Source: a virus. Taken from it: 64,000 bases of DNA. Shown here one piece after another: positions 38,054-47,900 of the stretch. A model generated the notes under the pieces. The model searched no databases, had not been told where the DNA came from, and saw only the letters and a list, made by a program, of their open reading frames with translations. Within the stretch, counting starts at the first letter, position 1, and every line of letters starts with the position of its first letter. Where the stretch lies: IMG/VR virus record IMGVR_UViG_3300032322_002570, positions 1 through 64,000 of that record. One strand, written 5' to 3'. Made by a program: the position numbers and the translations under genes.

Positions 38054-39031
38054 CTAGTTGTCAACGCTATCCTCATTGCGACAACGGAAATAGTGCCGCA
38101 GCAGGTCGCGCAGTCTGACGCTTTTCTCGAAATCTTTGTCCTGTTTTCCGCGCATACTTAGTTCATAGACGCCTTGATAGTTTCGCACAAGGTCTACGCC
38201 GGGATCAAAGTCTGTGTCGTTCAGGATCTGCCAGCGATCCCAGTACTTGCGATCGGCTTTCTTTCCATGCCAGTAATGAATAATATGCCCTTTCATGTAG
38301 CCTACATCCATCCTGATTGCCGGCAACTGCCGCCGCTCCCACTCAAGTACTGCGCGACGGTAAGCCTTTGGCGCTTTTGGGTGATAGCTTCGCGATGCTT
38401 GTCCGATAAAGGCCAGCGCCATGTGGCGATCACCAGCTCCGGCGACGCCAACGTCGAAGAGTCCGCCCATGGCATCCCAGGCCTCTCGCGTACAGGCCCA
38501 GGCGTAGCCCGGGTGCCACTCGTGGTATGTTGTCTCTGGATGAATGGCGCCGCTCTCGATGTAGCGGCTCATGAAACTGTGATGCGTCTGAAGCGCTTCA
38601 CCATTCGGCCCGAGGTCGGTTGCCGTCTGCCAGAGTTGAATGACTTGATACACCTGCAGCATGTGCATGGCTTCCGTCACCCAGTCGCTCGGCTCTTTCC
38701 ACCCGACGAAGTCAACGTCGGCGTCGATCCAAGCGACATACTCCCAGTCTGACGGGAGACGACTGACAAGGATATTCAGGCAGTTTTCTTTTGCCCAAAG
38801 TTCGTCTCGACCACGAAGCCGAAGGTGGCGCGGGTTCTTTGGATCGGTGATTTCAAACGGGCGAGAACCGAGCTGAAGCTCTGCAGTCCAAAGGCTGACA
38901 CCCGCTCGGCGCATCCTTTCATTGAACTCATGCCACAGACGATAGCGGCTGCCGAAGCGCACCGGGTTGCTGATCATTGTGACAACATGCAGCCGGCTGT
39001 TGTCAAACGAGCCGTAGCGTGGGCAGGTCAC
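38054..39031 (-). CDS. GT-A-fold glycosyltransferase-like protein, 325 aa
   Basis: Nucleotide-sugar transferase pattern: LHVVTMISNPVRFGSRYRLW at the start, the metal-binding WEYVAWIDADVDFVGW (DxD), then YIESGAIHPETTYHEWHPGY and a C-terminal domain with RKYWDRWQILNDTDFDPG. No membrane segments, so it acts in the cytoplasm, perhaps on DNA, a virion protein or a lipid-linked sugar. Proteins with this layout occur in other large phages. Preceded by a TGCTAGAAT box. Confidence 0.65.
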   Translation of the reverse strand: MTCPRYGSFDNSRLHVVTMISNPVRFGSRYRLWHEFNERMRRAGVSLWTAELQLGSRPFEITDPKNPRHLRLRGRDELWAKENCLNILVSRLPSDWEYVAWIDADVDFVGWKEPSDWVTEAMHMLQVYQVIQLWQTATDLGPNGEALQTHHSFMSRYIESGAIHPETTYHEWHPGYAWACTREAWDAMGGLFDVGVAGAGDRHMALAFIGQASRSYHPKAPKAYRRAVLEWERRQLPAIRMDVGYMKGHIIHYWHGKKADRKYWDRWQILNDTDFDPGVDLVRNYQGVYELSMRGKQDKDFEKSVRLRDLLRHYFRCRNEDSVDN

Positions 39032-39062
39032 TGGAGTGGGGCGGCAAATGGCGGACCCTCGG

Positions 39063-39071
39063 ATTCTAGCA
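39063..39071 (-). promoter_or_regulatory. Extended -10 promoter box TGCTAGAAT
   Basis: 32 nt ahead of the glycosyltransferase gene, in the gap after thyX. Confidence 0.45.
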
Positions 39072-39091
39072 CGCGCGGCCGCGTTTTGCGA

Positions 39092-39871
39092 CTACGGCGC
39101 CAGCCTGGCGCGGTGGAGACGGCTCTCCTTGTACCAAGCGGCTATCTCGGGCGCCCAAGCCTCGAGATGAGGCCACATTAGATCGCACAGGGCACGGATC
39201 TCGAGCTGCGCGTCGAGCTTGGCCCGCAGATCGAGGAAGTGCAGCAGCGCCCGCAGGCTGAAGCTCACCACGAAGTGCTGGCGGTAGTCGAACGCCAACA
39301 CACCACGAGCGTCTTCCTCAGTCACTCCGAGATTGATCTCGCGGGTGTACCGAATGGCGGTGTCGTAGCAATGAATCAGGCGCTCTTTGCGGCGCTCATT
39401 GGTGTAGTAGTACCTCTTGCCCTGTCGATCCACGTAGGAGCCGACGGGGCGGACGTAGAACAGGCGCTCGAGCGCTGTGAACCAAGGATGATCAAGGCTC
39501 AGGTCCTGGGGGCAGACTGCCTTGCTTTCCTGGATGAACCGATAGACCCTGTCGCCCGTATAGCGCATCGACTGCACATCGAAGCTCACCCCGACCCGGT
39601 GGGTGCGGGCCTGCTGCATCACCGAGTGGGGAAAGAACCCAGTGGCAAACGTGATCTGCGGGTGCTCAAGGGGGCCGTAGTGCCCCCGTTCCCCGGCCAG
39701 CAGGCGCTTCACGCAGATCTCGCCGGCCTTTGACTCCTCAGGACAGGGCTCGTCAGCGACGAAGTTCTCGCTGTAGTCCTGGTGCATCGCCTGCCAGCAG
39801 GCCTGCTGCGGGTTCGGGGTCGCCGCCAGGCGCTCGACCCGAAACAGGGGGTCGTAGATGGACTCGGGCAT
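39092..39871 (-). CDS. thyX: Flavin-dependent thymidylate synthase ThyX, 259 aa
   Basis: The ThyX signature appears as RTHRVGVSFDVQSMRY (R-x-HR-x2-S-x4-S-x-R), with upstream HPQITFATGFFPHSV and the substrate-binding FDYRQHFVVSFSLRALLHFL. It methylates dUMP to dTMP using FAD, NADPH and methylene-tetrahydrofolate. Typical length. It pairs with dUTPase, which provides dUMP. Confidence 0.93.
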   Translation of the reverse strand: MPESIYDPLFRVERLAATPNPQQACWQAMHQDYSENFVADEPCPEESKAGEICVKRLLAGERGHYGPLEHPQITFATGFFPHSVMQQARTHRVGVSFDVQSMRYTGDRVYRFIQESKAVCPQDLSLDHPWFTALERLFYVRPVGSYVDRQGKRYYYTNERRKERLIHCYDTAIRYTREINLGVTEEDARGVLAFDYRQHFVVSFSLRALLHFLDLRAKLDAQLEIRALCDLMWPHLEAWAPEIAAWYKESRLHRARLAP

Positions 39872-39883
39872 TGGTGTCGCGGC

Positions 39884-40099
39884 TTACTTGCTGTCGACGA
39901 TAGCAGCAATCACCAGCAGGAGCAAGGCCACCGCTCCGACCGCCCCCAGGATGGCGAAGGGGATCCAGAAGGGCGCCAGCACCCAGACCCAGGGCAGGGA
40001 GATGTAGCCGAGCGCCTTCGGGACCACCAGGGTGGCGCCAAGCAGGCCCAGCACTGGGAAGGAGTTGTTGACCTGCACGGTCGGTTCGTTGGAGGACAT
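39884..40099 (-). CDS. Small two-span membrane protein, 71 aa
   Basis: SNEPTVQVNNSFPVLGLLGA, LGYISLPWVWVLAPFWIPFA and AVGAVALLLLVIAAIVDSK. The W-W-LAPFW pattern is that of phage proteins often called transmembrane Fragile-X-F-like. Role unknown; holin or superinfection functions have been suggested for similar proteins. Confidence 0.65.
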   Translation of the reverse strand: MSSNEPTVQVNNSFPVLGLLGATLVVPKALGYISLPWVWVLAPFWIPFAILGAVGAVALLLLVIAAIVDSK

Positions 40100-40148
40100 C
40101 GCGGAACAAGGCGGCCGGGCGTCCCCAATGTGCCATACAATGGCCGCG

Positions 40149-41078
40149 CTACAGACCGAAGTCGATCGGAGCCGCCACGCCAGTGATGAAGTCGCGGTCC
40201 GCCTGGAGAGAGGTGACATTCCGGAGCACACTCCCCTCCAGGCCATCCATCAGCCATACCGGCTGCCCATTGCGGAACGCGCCGGTGATGCCGTCCACGT
40301 TGCTTCGCAGCGGCGAGGCGTGGTCCGTATCGGCCACGACCGGGCCATCCAGTCCACTGATGTTTGCACCCAGGCTGGCAGGAGCAAACCAGTCGGCGCC
40401 GGAGCGCTTCATCCATTCATCACTGGTGCGAGTCACGTAACTGACTCCAACCGGCTTGTCGGTCAACTTCTGAACGAATGAAACAAATTTACGCTGCCAG
40501 CCGGTAGTCACGCTACTGCGGTCCGGCTCGTTTGCGATCTCATAGATCACGTTGTCAAACGGCTCCAGTCGTCGCACCAACTCACGCACCACCCGCTTCT
40601 GGTATCGGTTCCACGGCCCCCTGGAGTGCACCAGATTCACGGCAGAGGGACCAACGCCTTGTGCATTGTTGCTGGGGTTCAGTGGGTGTCTGGCCCACTC
40701 GTCAGCCCCGAAAAATCGATTAAACGCTCCATCGAAAAGGACGACGCCAGCGACCTTCCCCTGCCGCCTTGTGGACTTGACGACCTGTTCCCAGCGGTCG
40801 AAGTATGCTGGGTTCAGCTTCTCCAGGTCAAACTTGCCATCGACCCTGCGCCAGGGCATGGGCGAAACGATGGCGTCCCTCCCGGTGCTCCATGGCTGGG
40901 GGCCGTCCAGGGTCACTCTTGGTACCTCGACGCTCCACAGACGGGTGAAGTTGCCGACAAGCTGACGCAGGGGGCGCAGCCTGCCGCCGAAGGACTGCAC
41001 GGTGTCCCACGTGTGGGACCCCGCCAGGCGAAGATTTTCGCCGCGATAGCGAAACTGATCGTTACGAATCTTGATCAT
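40149..41078 (-). CDS. Glycoside hydrolase-like TIM-barrel protein, 309 aa
   Basis: N-terminal GENLRLAGSHTWDTVQSFGG and the catalytic-type ending of strand 4, NVIYEIANEPD (Asn-Glu-Pro near residue 184), match clan GH-A enzymes such as GH5 cellulases and DUF4038-type hydrolases. A later Glu in WLMDGLEGS is a candidate nucleophile. No signal peptide, so it may act from the virion or be released at lysis. It could cut host surface polysaccharide; a link with the cellulose-synthase-like gene is attractive but unproven. Confidence 0.65.
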   Translation of the reverse strand: MIKIRNDQFRYRGENLRLAGSHTWDTVQSFGGRLRPLRQLVGNFTRLWSVEVPRVTLDGPQPWSTGRDAIVSPMPWRRVDGKFDLEKLNPAYFDRWEQVVKSTRRQGKVAGVVLFDGAFNRFFGADEWARHPLNPSNNAQGVGPSAVNLVHSRGPWNRYQKRVVRELVRRLEPFDNVIYEIANEPDRSSVTTGWQRKFVSFVQKLTDKPVGVSYVTRTSDEWMKRSGADWFAPASLGANISGLDGPVVADTDHASPLRSNVDGITGAFRNGQPVWLMDGLEGSVLRNVTSLQADRDFITGVAAPIDFGL

Positions 41079-41115
41079 TGCGCGGACGTTCGCGAAAGAC
41101 TTTGTAACCGGCTAG

Positions 41116-41124
41116 ACAGTAGCA
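41116..41124 (-). promoter_or_regulatory. Extended -10 promoter box TGCTACTGT
   Basis: 38 nt ahead of the glycoside hydrolase gene. Confidence 0.35.
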
Positions 41125-41127
41125 CGC

Positions 41128-42012
41128 CTAGGAGGCTTCTGGGGTAGCGAAGATCGACTCCATGTCTTCGTCGTAATCGTCGCCAATGTACTCTTCAACG
41201 GGAGAGCGGTAGTAGCTTGGCAGTCCCAGCATGGTGGACTGGACCCCTGGTCCGTCCCAGCGATTCTCTTCCAGGCAGCGGCGCAGGCGCATCCTGGCTT
41301 CGCCCGTCTGCCGGTAGGACTCCTCGACGGCGGCGGCGTCTAATGATATAACGCTGCAGTTATACGGCGCCTCGCGCTCGATCGCAACGAAGACGAATTC
41401 GGTCGGCAGGTCATAGCAGGCAGCAACGCCCTCGCTGTACCAGCCCGATTGAAACAGGTAGTTAAGCCCACCAAAGATTTTTTTCTGGAAGACGTCAGGA
41501 TCGGCGCAGTCCGTCGTCTTCAGATCCAGCACCACGGCGCGATCGGGCAACAGCAGCAGGCGATCGACCCGCGCCTTGCACTCGATGTCCTGCTGCCGCC
41601 AGTAGATCGAGACCTCGTTGTACTTGTGGTAATCCGGCTGCGCGGGGTCGAACCACTCCAGCCGCCGAAGCGACTCCGTCATCCCGTGCACGGCATCCCA
41701 CGAGCGCAGCGCATCCGTCCGCGAGAGCGGCGTTCTGCCTTCCTGCTGCGCGCGCCACGCCTTGCCCTCTTTCGTCGTCAACGACAGCCCTTCGGGCTTC
41801 ATCACGTAGCGCTTCTCGAACTCCTCATCGCCCTCCAGGGCCTTGCAGTGGACGGCAGTACCAAGCTCCATCACGGGTGTGGGCGAGAACCTCCGCGTCT
41901 TGGCGCACTGGTAGTGCGCTGGTGACTGCAGGATGTGCTTCAGGACGCTCTGCGACTCACCGGTCGCCTTGCGATACTCGGGCTCAGGCTGGAAGTAGAC
42001 ATGCCTGCCCAT
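41128..42012 (-). CDS. PD-(D/E)XK exonuclease (RecE/DUF3799-like), 294 aa
   Basis: KHILQSPAHYQCAKTRRFSP, the ELGTAVHCKALEGDEEFEKR helix, then KARVDRLLLLPDRAVVLDLK with the catalytic D...DLK and a QSGWYSEGV helix. It belongs to the exonuclease VIII-like group that resects double-stranded ends in phage recombination. The start is the ATG with GAGGA, about 35 nt after a TATATT box; two earlier ATGs lie nearer the box. Confidence 0.8.
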   Translation of the reverse strand: MGRHVYFQPEPEYRKATGESQSVLKHILQSPAHYQCAKTRRFSPTPVMELGTAVHCKALEGDEEFEKRYVMKPEGLSLTTKEGKAWRAQQEGRTPLSRTDALRSWDAVHGMTESLRRLEWFDPAQPDYHKYNEVSIYWRQQDIECKARVDRLLLLPDRAVVLDLKTTDCADPDVFQKKIFGGLNYLFQSGWYSEGVAACYDLPTEFVFVAIEREAPYNCSVISLDAAAVEESYRQTGEARMRLRRCLEENRWDGPGVQSTMLGLPSYYRSPVEEYIGDDYDEDMESIFATPEAS

Positions 42013-42068
42013 CAGGTCCTCGGTGCTTGGTGCTGCCATAGGCACAATATATGCAGAGCCAGCCCGCC

Positions 42069-42197
42069 ATGTTCCGGTACCGCTACCGCCATCCAGGGTC
42101 CAGCATGTGGCGCTACGACGTGGCCACCTCGCTGGAGTCGCTTGAGTACGCCAGGCGGGTCTTCAAGGCCTGGTCATTCCCGTTTGAAGCCATTTAG
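42069..42197 (+). CDS. Tiny plus-strand protein, 42 aa
   Basis: MFRYRYRHPGSSMWRYDVAT, SLESLEYARRVFKAWSFPF. Coherent basic/aromatic sequence between two minus-strand genes; an ATG six codons upstream (42051) is also possible. It overlaps the 3' end of the resolvase gene by 24 nt. Confidence 0.45.
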   Translation: MFRYRYRHPGSSMWRYDVATSLESLEYARRVFKAWSFPFEAI

Positions 42198-42611
42198 CTC
42201 CAGGATCCTGGCCTCCCATGCCGACTCCGCAAGAGAGGTTGGGACCCAGTCGACAACGAGAAGCGGAATGATGCCCAGGCGGTCGTCACCCCAAAGGATA
42301 CCCTCCTCTTTCTGCTTCTTCAGCGGAGCGGCGGCGTCCATAAAGAAACCGGCCAGGTTGTCCGCGTCGCCCCTTGCTTCTCCCTGGACCCTCAAGTAGA
42401 GCCCAACCGGGCCCTCGAGCATCGGCCTCGGCCATTGTGCCTTGAGGTGATCCCTGAACTCCTTGCGCGCATTCTTATACGCAGTGTCCATGTAGGCGTG
42501 GCCAGACTTGGTCAGCCTGGGTCTTTGCTTGAAAGCCATTGGAAGGGGGATCTGCAGCACGTAGTCCGGCTCGAGAATCAGCCGGCTGATCCGGCTCAGT
42601 TCAGCGCTCAC
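42174..42611 (-). CDS. rusA: RusA-like Holliday-junction resolvase, 145 aa
   Basis: RusA fold: FKQRPRLTKSGHAYMDTAYK at the N-terminus, LYLRVQGEARGDADNLAGFF with the conserved D-x-DN pair, then KQKEEGILWGDDRLGII with the metal-binding DD. It cuts four-way DNA junctions during recombination and before packaging. The GTG with GAGGA is taken as start; an ATG six codons earlier is possible. Neighbour of the exonuclease gene, forming a recombination pair. Confidence 0.82.
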   Translation of the reverse strand: MSAELSRISRLILEPDYVLQIPLPMAFKQRPRLTKSGHAYMDTAYKNARKEFRDHLKAQWPRPMLEGPVGLYLRVQGEARGDADNLAGFFMDAAAPLKKQKEEGILWGDDRLGIIPLLVVDWVPTSLAESAWEARILELNGFKRE

Positions 42612-42783
42612 GGATGTTCCTCGCGTCATAGCAGACGACCGTCCGGCGTTCGTTCACAAGTTCGATGATGCAGCGGTCTGGGTAGCAGGCGACGACGGCG
42701 CCAGGCTTCCAGCCGGTGCCCGTATAGACCGAGACGGAATGATGCTTAGTATAGGCACGAAATCGGCCTGGACTGTCTGACAT
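42601..42783 (-). CDS. Hypothetical small beta protein, 60 aa
   Basis: SDSPGRFRAYTKHHSVSVYT, GTGWKPGAVVACYPDRCIIE: small barrel-like. Start at the ATG at 42783; the frame is open up to 42852 but into the divergent promoter region. Confidence 0.5.
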   Translation of the reverse strand: MSDSPGRFRAYTKHHSVSVYTGTGWKPGAVVACYPDRCIIELVNERRTVVCYDARNIRER

Positions 42784-42855
42784 GCGCTCGGATCCCTTTT
42801 GTTTCGGCACCTGCTCGACTGGCTCCTTAACACAGTATATCGTCCCTCCCATGCC

Positions 42856-42864
42856 GGTATACTA
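42856..42864 (+). promoter_or_regulatory. Candidate late promoter GGTATACTA (1 of 6)
   Basis: 22 nt before the first gene of the plus-strand virion block, in the short divergent gap. Confidence 0.5.
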
Positions 42865-42885
42865 GAGTGTAGATCGACCCGTGCA

Positions 42886-43116
42886 ATGTCCGAAACCCTT
42901 GGTCAGATCGTTCGCGACATTCGCGATCAAATCAGTGGAACCGTCAGCAGCGGCGGAAACTCGATTCCCCCATGGGACTACCGCCAGTTCTCGTACTCCG
43001 GCGGCAACCTGACCACCGTGACCTACAAGAGCGGTGGCGCTGCGGGTGAGGTGGTTGCGGTGCAAACGCTTGCCTATGACGGAAGCGATAAGCTAATCAG
43101 CGAGACCTGGAGCTGA
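42886..43116 (+). CDS. Virion-associated small protein, 76 aa
   Basis: SETLGQIVRDIRDQISGTVS then SIPPWDYRQFSYSGGNLTTV and AVQTLAYDGSDKLISETWS. This beta C-terminus with a repeated-strand look is common in small tail-fibre-region proteins. First gene of the late block, start fixed by the promoter motif. Confidence 0.6.
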   Translation: MSETLGQIVRDIRDQISGTVSSGGNSIPPWDYRQFSYSGGNLTTVTYKSGGAAGEVVAVQTLAYDGSDKLISETWS

Positions 43117-43120
43117 TCTG

Positions 43121-43681
43121 ATGGCCTATCGATTTAACCCTTTTTCCGGCACGCTGGATCTCGTTGGCGAGGGAACGATTGAGTCGGGACTGCAGCCCGG
43201 AGACGAGCTTACGGAACTTGGCAGTGGTGATGCGGCACAGGGACAGGTGCCGGCAGCAGATGGAGAAGGCGGAATCACATGGGAAGATCCGCAGTCGGGC
43301 GGCGTCGTGCAGCGCAGCACCGCCTCCGTGACCCTGACGGCTTTGGCTGGCGGCGCCACTGGCACCGGCACAATCACGCTGCCGAGGGCCTGCACGATCC
43401 TGAGCATCGAGACAAACCGCGCCGGATGGGTGAGGCTCTATGACAGCGCAGCCGCAAGTGCCGCCGACGCGTCACGACTACGAACGGCCGATCCCGGTCC
43501 TGATGATGGCGTGATCGCTGAGGTCATCACTACTGGAGCGGCAACAGCGGTGCCGTCTAACAAGCCTATTGCTGCAAACGCTGAGACGACACCGACTACC
43601 TCCTACCCTGTCAGGGTCACGAATGACGGGGCCACTGGGGATTTCACCGTGACCATTACCCACATCCAAATCCAACCCTGA
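43121..43681 (+). CDS. Tail-fibre-like virion protein, 186 aa
   Basis: Starts YRFNPFSGTLDLVG, an opening seen in many phage fibre or baseplate-associated proteins. Then a Gly/Thr-rich linker and a beta domain (TLTALAGGATGTGTITLPRA, RVTNDGATGDFTVTITHIQI). Probably an adhesin or fibre adaptor; the host receptor is unknown. Confidence 0.65.
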   Translation: MAYRFNPFSGTLDLVGEGTIESGLQPGDELTELGSGDAAQGQVPAADGEGGITWEDPQSGGVVQRSTASVTLTALAGGATGTGTITLPRACTILSIETNRAGWVRLYDSAAASAADASRLRTADPGPDDGVIAEVITTGAATAVPSNKPIAANAETTPTTSYPVRVTNDGATGDFTVTITHIQIQP

Positions 43682-43683
43682 TC

Positions 43684-44673
43684 ATGGCCGTCACCAAGCA
43701 GACCTACACCGCTACCGCCACCTGGACCGCATCAGGGCTGGCAGACATATTCCGCTCGGCATTTATTGATGCTGGCCTGATGACCGAATGGCACGACGCC
43801 TTCCTGTCGGGCTCCATTGAGAACCGTGTCCTTGCCGTTGCATACAACGCAGCCAAGACGTATGGCACAACCTATTACTGGTTCCAGTTCACTACTGGCG
43901 GTGTGTTCTACAGCAACGCAAGCGGGTGGAACGCTGCCAGCGACATCCCCAGCGGGACGCAGTATCTGGACTTCTATGCCACTACGACCAACGCCACGAC
44001 AAACCACGTGCAGCTTCTTGCACTGGCCACAAACACGACCGTAACGCTGACCCGTTACACGTCGAGCAACATGACCTTTTTCCTGTTGCGGAGCGGTTCC
44101 AATAGCTTGCCGTTTTGCATTGACAGTCCTGGCGTCACTTTTCAGTCGTGGGCTGACCTTGACAGGGGCTATCACAACGGTCTTCTAAGAGTGTCCACAG
44201 AGCTAGCAACCACGACAGCGGGCGTTCGATTTTCAACGCTTTTCAGATGCAGAAGGGCCTTCCTGGATGGATGCGTGAACTATGGTAGCACTCTTGTAAA
44301 CAACAACTACAACGACGAAATTCCAATCAGCAAATTTGCTTTCTTTGGCGCAGTTTCAAACAGCCCTAACAACGTTTTTGGCGCATCTTCTCCAGAATCG
44401 GGATTGGCGCTCCCATACGCGACAACCGCTGGGAACCCGGCATTTGCTGCCGGGTTCTCTCCTGTTTATACGGGACTCCAGCTTCAATCGGTTCTTTCTA
44501 GCACGATGCCAGACGACTTTGGGATCTTCGCTTCCAGGGCTGTCAACACCTGGTCGGTTCAGGACACACTGACCGTTACCGCTGGCGTCGAAGAGTATGA
44601 GGTTCTTTCCCGAGCCAACGGCGCTGGCGTTGCCGGGCAACCTTCTGCACTCGTGCTTGCGAGGACCGTCTGA
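43684..44673 (+). CDS. Virion structural protein, 329 aa
   Basis: Beta-rich, Thr/Ser/Asn-rich protein (KQTYTATATWTASGLADIFR, YGTTYYWFQFTTGGVFYSNA) without a signal peptide, placed among fibre genes. Ends in an ATG overlap with the next gene. Likely a tail or surface protein; the exact role cannot be read. Confidence 0.6.
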   Translation: MAVTKQTYTATATWTASGLADIFRSAFIDAGLMTEWHDAFLSGSIENRVLAVAYNAAKTYGTTYYWFQFTTGGVFYSNASGWNAASDIPSGTQYLDFYATTTNATTNHVQLLALATNTTVTLTRYTSSNMTFFLLRSGSNSLPFCIDSPGVTFQSWADLDRGYHNGLLRVSTELATTTAGVRFSTLFRCRRAFLDGCVNYGSTLVNNNYNDEIPISKFAFFGAVSNSPNNVFGASSPESGLALPYATTAGNPAFAAGFSPVYTGLQLQSVLSSTMPDDFGIFASRAVNTWSVQDTLTVTAGVEEYEVLSRANGAGVAGQPSALVLARTV

Positions 44674-44867
44674 TGCCTGAATCCATTACACCAGCAGCAG
44701 GAATCAGCACCAGACCCGCTGCGACTGAAACCCTGTCAAGTTTTGCTCCCGACCTTGGTGGCACTGAGCAGCTTGACCGAGTTGCGTTCGATGCCCCATC
44801 CGGGCCCGGCCCCGAGCCGACTCGCCCTGCTGCAGGTTGGATATTCCCGAGAGGCTTATCTCTCTAG
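44673..44867 (+). CDS. Small virion-region protein, 64 aa
   Basis: SITPAAGISTRPAATETLSS then Pro/Gly-rich sequence (SGPGPEPTRPAAGW). Probably disordered. Coupled to the gene before it. Confidence 0.5.
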   Translation: MPESITPAAGISTRPAATETLSSFAPDLGGTEQLDRVAFDAPSGPGPEPTRPAAGWIFPRGLSL

Positions 44868-44901
44868 TTGCCGCACTCGTTCTGTTTCCTGACTCATTCC
44901 A

Positions 44902-47900
44902 ATGGCTTCCGATCTGATCCAGTTCATTCAGTCAAGCCTCTCTGAGGCGCAGGCAACAGAGGCTACGCTCGCCGCCCGCATTGCTGATCTCGACGCAGCA
45001 AACACCGAAATCGCGGAACTCGAGGCCGAGCTTGCGGCGGCCCAAGAACGCATCAGGGAGCTTGAAGCCCTCCAGAACAAAGTCCCCGTAGGCGGTGCTG
45101 ACACGCTGGCCGCTACTCAGGATACCCGGGTCACTTACTCAGCGGCTCAGCTACTCGCAAACGACAGTGACGCTGATCCCGGCGATGTGCTCAGGATCGC
45201 CAGCGTTGCCAGCGGCACTGGTGGAGCAGTGGTGCTCAATGCGGACGGTACCGTTACGTTTACGCCCGCTGCTGGCTTTAGTGGCGCCGCAAGTTTCGTC
45301 TACACCGTCACCGATGGGAAAGCGGCTTCCGCCTCTGTCAGCGTGACCGTGAACGTTGCCCCTGCTACCCCGCCAACTGCCAGACAGACCATTCTCACCA
45401 CCCAAGTTCCGGTTGACCTGAATCGCAGTGATAACCAACCGTGGGAGGTTGGTGTTCGATTCACAACTGCTGTTGATGGTCTGATTACCGCAATTCGTTT
45501 CTTCAAGAGCGCTGGTGAAACCGGCACTCGCACCGGCAAGTTGTGGACTGACAGTGCGCAGCTTGGATCTGTTGCATTTGCCAACGAAACTGCATCTGGC
45601 TGGCAGGAGCAGGCGTTTTCGACTCCAATCCAGGTTCGTGCAGGGACTGTCTACACGGCAAGCGTAAACATCAACCGTTTCTACACGGCGACCAACAACG
45701 GATTTGCTTCCGCAATCACAAACGGAAGCTTGACGGCTCCTGTCCAGGCCGGTCGTTACGGCGGCACTGTAAACGCTCGTCCGAACGCCATCTTTGCCAA
45801 TCAGAACTACTTTGTCGATGTGGTGTTCGTTGCGCAAGAGCAGCCAACAACAGCACTGGATTTTTCAATTCAGGGCGAAGCCGATGCGGCGCAGTTTCTG
45901 CGCACCGCCACCATGGGGCCAACGCTAAGCGAAATCACTACGCTGGCAGCGTCCAACAACGCAGAAAGCTGGTTCGATGCTCAGGTTGCAGCCAGTTATG
46001 ACGGCAGCCAATTTGCCGAATGGACACCGGGCGCCAGTGGCAAGTTCACCAGGAAACCGGGCTGGATCGCTCAGGTCAACTCATGGATGACGCTTCCCCG
46101 TGGCGAAGCGTTCTCAAACGAGGGCATCGACTCTGGCGAGGGTCACGCCGACAGACCGCAGCGGCAATGGTATAACTATCGAATGATTGACACGGGCTTA
46201 CTTTACAACAACCCGCCTGTTGGTGGATTGTGCAACCCAACAAGTGCTGCTGCTCCCAGGGCGCCGCAGAAATCGCTGATGCTGCGGCTGTCGTGGATTA
46301 TGTCGAAGTTCATTGTGACTTCAATTCCTGGCGGAGGTGTAGAGCGGACTAGGTATGACGGTCCAGCCTGGTACGAACTGATCTCCCGCCACGTATTCGG
46401 CAACTACGCCGACTTCCTGGAAGAAGTAACGTACTCTTTCCCAATGGCCAAAATGTTGACCCATTACGCAAATGCGCGTGGGCCGCAGGCCGATCAAAAC
46501 TTCGCGCGAGAAATCGTGCAACTAATGACCATGGGCATTTGGTCGCTCAACGACGGCGGTGTGCCGTTGCTCGATCAGAGCGGTCAGCGAGTGCCCAATT
46601 ATGTCAACCAGGATATTGTTGAGCTTTCCAAGGTCTACACCGGACTGGTGCATCCGTGGTTGCTGAATGAGCAGGTTTACTACCAGGATCCAGCTCCTGA
46701 GATTTTCCGTGCCGGCTTCTCGCTGACCACGGATCAAAGATGGATTAGGGATCATTTCGGTGCACACTTTAGAGGTGTTTCTGGCAACGACCGCGTTAGC
46801 CGCTCAAACGAGATTGACGTTCGATTCACTAACTACGGCTATCGCAAGCCCCTCAGCCGTGTTGAAGCGGGCAAACGGTATCGGATTGCCAGCGTCAGCA
46901 ATGGCGCTGCGTTCGCGTCCATAGGTGCCGACAGCACTCCGGCTGTCGGAGAGGTGTTTCTGGCAACGGCTGATGGCACGTCCGCCATGGTCAGCGCGGG
47001 GCTTGTCGAAGAGCAGCACATCAGCTTCGCCGGCTCCTATCCGCGCCTTAAAATCTCTGCAGGACTGCATGATTTTGGTGCGGTTTCAATCCCGCGATTC
47101 AACATCAACATCCCTGCTGGCACTGATCCAGAGACTGAAATCCGCCTGGTCACGAAAGCGCTGGTCAACCATCCCAGCACTGCACCCTATGTCTGCACAC
47201 GGCTGATTCGTTTCGCTACTACAGCCAATCCATCACCGGGCTACGTGTCTCGGGTTGTTCGGGTGTTCCGCGACAACGTAGACAACCCGCAGCAAATGGC
47301 CGCTGTGTGGAAAGCAATTCTGTTTGATCCAGAAGTGAGAACAGGCACCCGCACCAATGCTGCCAATTTTGGCAGGCTGCGTGATCCGTATGAACTGTTT
47401 ACCGGCCTGATTCGCCCGCTCGGATTTACGTCTCATCATACCAGCGACCGAAACGAAGTTGCCTGCTTCTACCGTGGGCCCGGAAATCAAAATGGGATGG
47501 CCCCTGCTGTTGCTCCTAGTAACAAGCAGGCTGGATTCCTATTTGTTACGGAGCGGGATGATGATGACTGGGACGCTCAGGTGTTGCTCGGTGTTTATCC
47601 CACCAGGGCGCCATCAATTTTTGGACACTACCCGCCTGACGGGACAATGCCAGGGGACACTGAAATCCTGTCTCCAGAATCAATCCTTTATACGCCTGGC
47701 CGCCTAAGTAGCGTCAGCAGAGTGCTGGAGCGGCTGATCAGCTTCGGGCCAAACGCATACCGCACGATTAACCGATCTGCGGTTGACCAGCCGATTTTGG
47801 TTGGCAGCTTGGCTCCAATCACGTATGACTGGTTGCCGACCAGTACACCGGCGGCTCTGGTAAACAGGCTTGATCTGCTGCTGACCGGCGGGCGTACACC

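Noticed and set aside
45151-45837. 228-aa minus-strand frame inside the DUF1800 gene
   Set aside because: Antisense shadow of a confident gene; composition is unlike a protein of this genome.
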